A DNA stretch of 24,088 nt from Deltaproteobacteria bacterium. Its GTDB lineage: Bacteria > Myxococcota_A > UBA796. The stretch spans positions 1 to 24,088 of the forward strand of contig PALY01000165.1 of assembly GCA_002707085.1 (NCBI GenBank), written 5' to 3'. Below, one piece after another: positions 22,284-24,088 of this stretch. Positions within the stretch are counted from its first letter, which is position 1. Each line of letters opens with the position of its first letter. The position numbers were made by a program, and so were the translations under genes. The notes under the pieces were generated by a model. The model did no database searches. It worked only from the letters and a program-made list of their open reading frames with translations, and had not been told where the DNA came from.

Positions 22284-23408
22284 ATGTCAAAACCACTCAA
22301 GGTCGGACTCATAGGAACCGGCGGAATATCCAGGCAACATTTACCCGCGTACGCGGAATTTTCGGATGAAGTAAAACTTACTGCTGTTTGCGATATTTTT
22401 GAAGAGGCAGCGCAGGAGCGTGCCAAACAGGCCAATGTCAGTGACATCTATGTCGACTATAAGAAGATGCTCAGTGAAGCCGACATAGATGCCGTAGACA
22501 TTTGTACTAATCACGATACTCATGCAGAAATGACAATTGCTGCCGCCGAAGCTGGCAAACATATCCTAGTCGAAAAACCGATGGGTAATGATGTACAGGA
22601 GTGTCGGGACATGATTTCTGCCACTGACAAGGCGGGCGTGACCTTGATGATAGCGAACCTATTGCGCTTTTCACCTGCTGCGAAGGCCGTAAAGCAACTG
22701 CTTGACGATGGAGAACTGGGGACGATCCGGGCTGCACGCATTGAAACTGTGTTGCATGGCGTTGGAATACTACGCGAAGGGCACTGGATGCTCGATGGAA
22801 AAGCCGGAGGTGGTGTTGGCATGACCAATACGATTCATGAAACGGATCTTGTGAGGTACCTAATTGGTGATGTGAAGACCGTAACCGGTGTGGTCAAGTC
22901 AGTATCACCCCGAATGAAAAACGGTGGCGAGGACATGATATGTGCGACACTTGAGTTCGAAAATGGTGCCGTAGGAACTGTGCTGTGTCTCTGGTGCGCA
23001 CCCAGGTCACCTGTGGGGCAAGGCTATACACTCTTTGGTGACGAAGGATCCCTATACACGCTGTCGCAGCGACCAATTTATCAAGGTGATCACTTTGGTC
23101 CTGTCGTAGTTTCCTCACCTAAGAGAGACACGCCAGAAACAGTACCGGTAAATCGGCGAGATCCCGACGCGAGGGAAGTGAAAGGCATGGAAGATATTAT
23201 GGGTCACTTCGTTCCACTTGACCCAGGCAATCATGGTATGCCCACCAACAACTGCTTCACAAATGAAATTTTGCATTTCGCAGAATGTTGCCAGGAAGGT
23301 AAAGAGCCGATTAGTAGTGGAAACGCGATCCTCGGTTCGATGAAACTCATCTTTGCTATTTTTGAATCGGCGCGCACCGGCAAAGCGGTTGAACTAGCCA
23401 GTCTTTGA
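22284..23408 (+). CDS. Gfo/Idh/MocA family oxidoreductase
   Basis: This 374-aa NAD(P)-dependent oxidoreductase has the N-terminal Rossmann fingerprint VGLIGTGGISRQH at residues 7-19, then AVCDIFEEAA. The family signature VEKPMGND (Glu97, Lys98, Pro99) carries the catalytic Lys of the EKP motif. The C-terminal alpha/beta domain contains GKAGGGVGMTNTIHETDLVRYL with the expected His and Asp (the usual 'G-x-x-x-D-x-G-x-H-x-x-D'). The starting Asp of that motif is replaced: GGGVGMTNTIHETD has Met-Thr-Asn, so Thr/Asn precede the His. The protein should oxidise or reduce a cyclic polyol, sugar or glycoside. A GGGGGGG run serves as Shine-Dalgarno before the ATG. The SnoaL-like gene begins 12 nt after its stop, so they are likely co-transcribed. 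Confidence 0.92.
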   Translation: MSKPLKVGLIGTGGISRQHLPAYAEFSDEVKLTAVCDIFEEAAQERAKQANVSDIYVDYKKMLSEADIDAVDICTNHDTHAEMTIAAAEAGKHILVEKPMGNDVQECRDMISATDKAGVTLMIANLLRFSPAAKAVKQLLDDGELGTIRAARIETVLHGVGILREGHWMLDGKAGGGVGMTNTIHETDLVRYLIGDVKTVTGVVKSVSPRMKNGGEDMICATLEFENGAVGTVLCLWCAPRSPVGQGYTLFGDEGSLYTLSQRPIYQGDHFGPVVVSSPKRDTPETVPVNRRDPDAREVKGMEDIMGHFVPLDPGNHGMPTNNCFTNEILHFAECCQEGKEPISSGNAILGSMKLIFAIFESARTGKAVELASL

Positions 23409-23420
23409 GGGATTGCCGCT

Positions 23421-24088
23421 ATGTCTATTAGTATTGCTGATCGCCTTGCTATCACGGAGGTGATGTCCCGCTATTGCCACGCTATGGATGCGGGAGATGG
23501 TCTTCGCGCTGCCGTGCTTTTCAGTCCTAAAGGATCACTTGTAATCGGCGACTCTTCACTTGGGAGTGAAGAGATTGCTGCGATTGACGAGCAGAACTCA
23601 AGACACCTGTTAAACGGGGTGGTTGTTGAAGGAGAAGGATCTAATGTCCGCGTAACGGCGGCGTTCACGACGATTCAACATGGTGGGGAAGTGTTGGCCG
23701 CCGGGCACCTAAGCGGCGAGCTCACTAAGCAATCGGACGAACAGTGGAAAATCGATCTTCTCAGTTATACAGATGCCAATCCGTTCCCATTGCCGTTGTT
23801 CGATGCTGAAGCGCTGAGTACCGATGATAGGGTTTCCATTCTGGCAATGATTGATCGTAATGGGCACGCTGTTGATCGCCGGGATGCCCGGATGCGCGCT
23901 GATTGTTATGTTGAGGATGCTGTTTATCAGTACGTCGGTCAGGATAACACCACGGTCAGTCGTGAGGCACTCTTTCAAAGCCTTGATAGTGCATCTGACC
24001 CACACGACTCTCTGCATTGGACGGCCAACCATGTTATTGAAGGCACCAATACTGATGCGAAGGGATCCATGTACTTCGCGGTTTACTA
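23421..24088 (+). CDS. SnoaL/NTF2-like fold protein, tandem domains, cut by window edge
   Basis: The ATG at 23421 opens a frame that stays open for 222 codons to the window end. The opening DRLAITEVMSRYCHAMDAGD is the typical first helix of SnoaL-like (DUF4440/NTF2) proteins. A second copy starts near residue 138 with VSILAMIDRNGHAVDRRDA and DCYVEDAVYQYVG, so the protein carries two such domains; usual members have one (about 130-150 aa). NTF2-like folds are used by isomerases, dehydratases, ketosteroid-like enzymes and small-molecule binders, so no reaction is claimed. GAGGG lies 10-12 nt upstream of the ATG. A second in-frame ATG at 23463 has GGAGG but would remove the first helix, so I prefer 23421. 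Confidence 0.75.
   Translation, partial: MSISIADRLAITEVMSRYCHAMDAGDGLRAAVLFSPKGSLVIGDSSLGSEEIAAIDEQNSRHLLNGVVVEGEGSNVRVTAAFTTIQHGGEVLAAGHLSGELTKQSDEQWKIDLLSYTDANPFPLPLFDAEALSTDDRVSILAMIDRNGHAVDRRDARMRADCYVEDAVYQYVGQDNTTVSREALFQSLDSASDPHDSLHWTANHVIEGTNTDAKGSMYFAVY

Overview
This window (about 24 kb, mid-50s % GC by eye, tightly packed genes with good Shine-Dalgarno sites) looks like an accessory catabolic region of a Gram-negative, probably marine or otherwise uncultivated Pseudomonadota (gammaproteobacterial-type) genome. That assignment is an inference from gene content: several phytanoyl-CoA dioxygenase (PhyH) paralogs, a DUF3604 exported protein, CaiB/BaiF CoA-transferase, C45 peptidase, SDR and VOC proteins. 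No rRNA, tRNA, CRISPR array or IS element was found.

The most striking content is a pair of genes (4448-5608 and 11243-12115) that ordinary gene calling would split at an in-frame TGA. Both encode proteins of the glycine/sarcosine/betaine-reductase selenoprotein B (GrdB-like) family. In both, the TGA sits in the context (T/V)P(V/L)-U-P-x-C-x-x-T-V, and each is followed by a perfect hairpin (6 and 7 bp) whose 5-nt loop begins exactly 17 nt after the TGA. This fits the published bacterial SECIS pattern. I read both as selenoproteins of unknown function in a non-clostridial background.

Layout. At the left edge (1-771, minus) are the start of a probable serine hydrolase and a HAD phosphatase. 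A plus-strand run from 977 to 8425 holds a PhyH-HEAT fusion, a second PhyH, a PfkB sugar kinase, selenoprotein 1, a third PhyH, a YtoQ-family protein and a beta-lactamase-fold hydrolase. It converges on a minus-strand tyrosine-phosphatase-like protein and a DUF3604 exported PHP-like protein (8427-11155). Divergent from DUF3604, under a TATAAT box, is selenoprotein 2.

From 20311 back to 12132 (minus) lies a probable operon. It contains a small unknown ORF translationally coupled to a C45 peptidase, a VOC protein, a ThDP-dependent enzyme, an SDR, a fourth PhyH, a wrecked SDR pseudogene and a two-domain CaiB/BaiF CoA-transferase. PhyH, ThDP lyase-like enzyme and class III CoA-transferase together resemble the logic of alpha-oxidation (2-hydroxylation, C1 removal as formyl-CoA, CoA transfer), but the substrate is unknown.

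On the right (20377-24088, plus) are two tandem cyclase-family paralogs sharing an altered metal motif, a decayed haloalkane-dehalogenase fragment on the opposite strand, a Gfo/Idh/MocA oxidoreductase and the start of a SnoaL/NTF2-like protein running off the window. Two pseudogenes, paralog expansion and mixed catabolic families suggest a region in flux.
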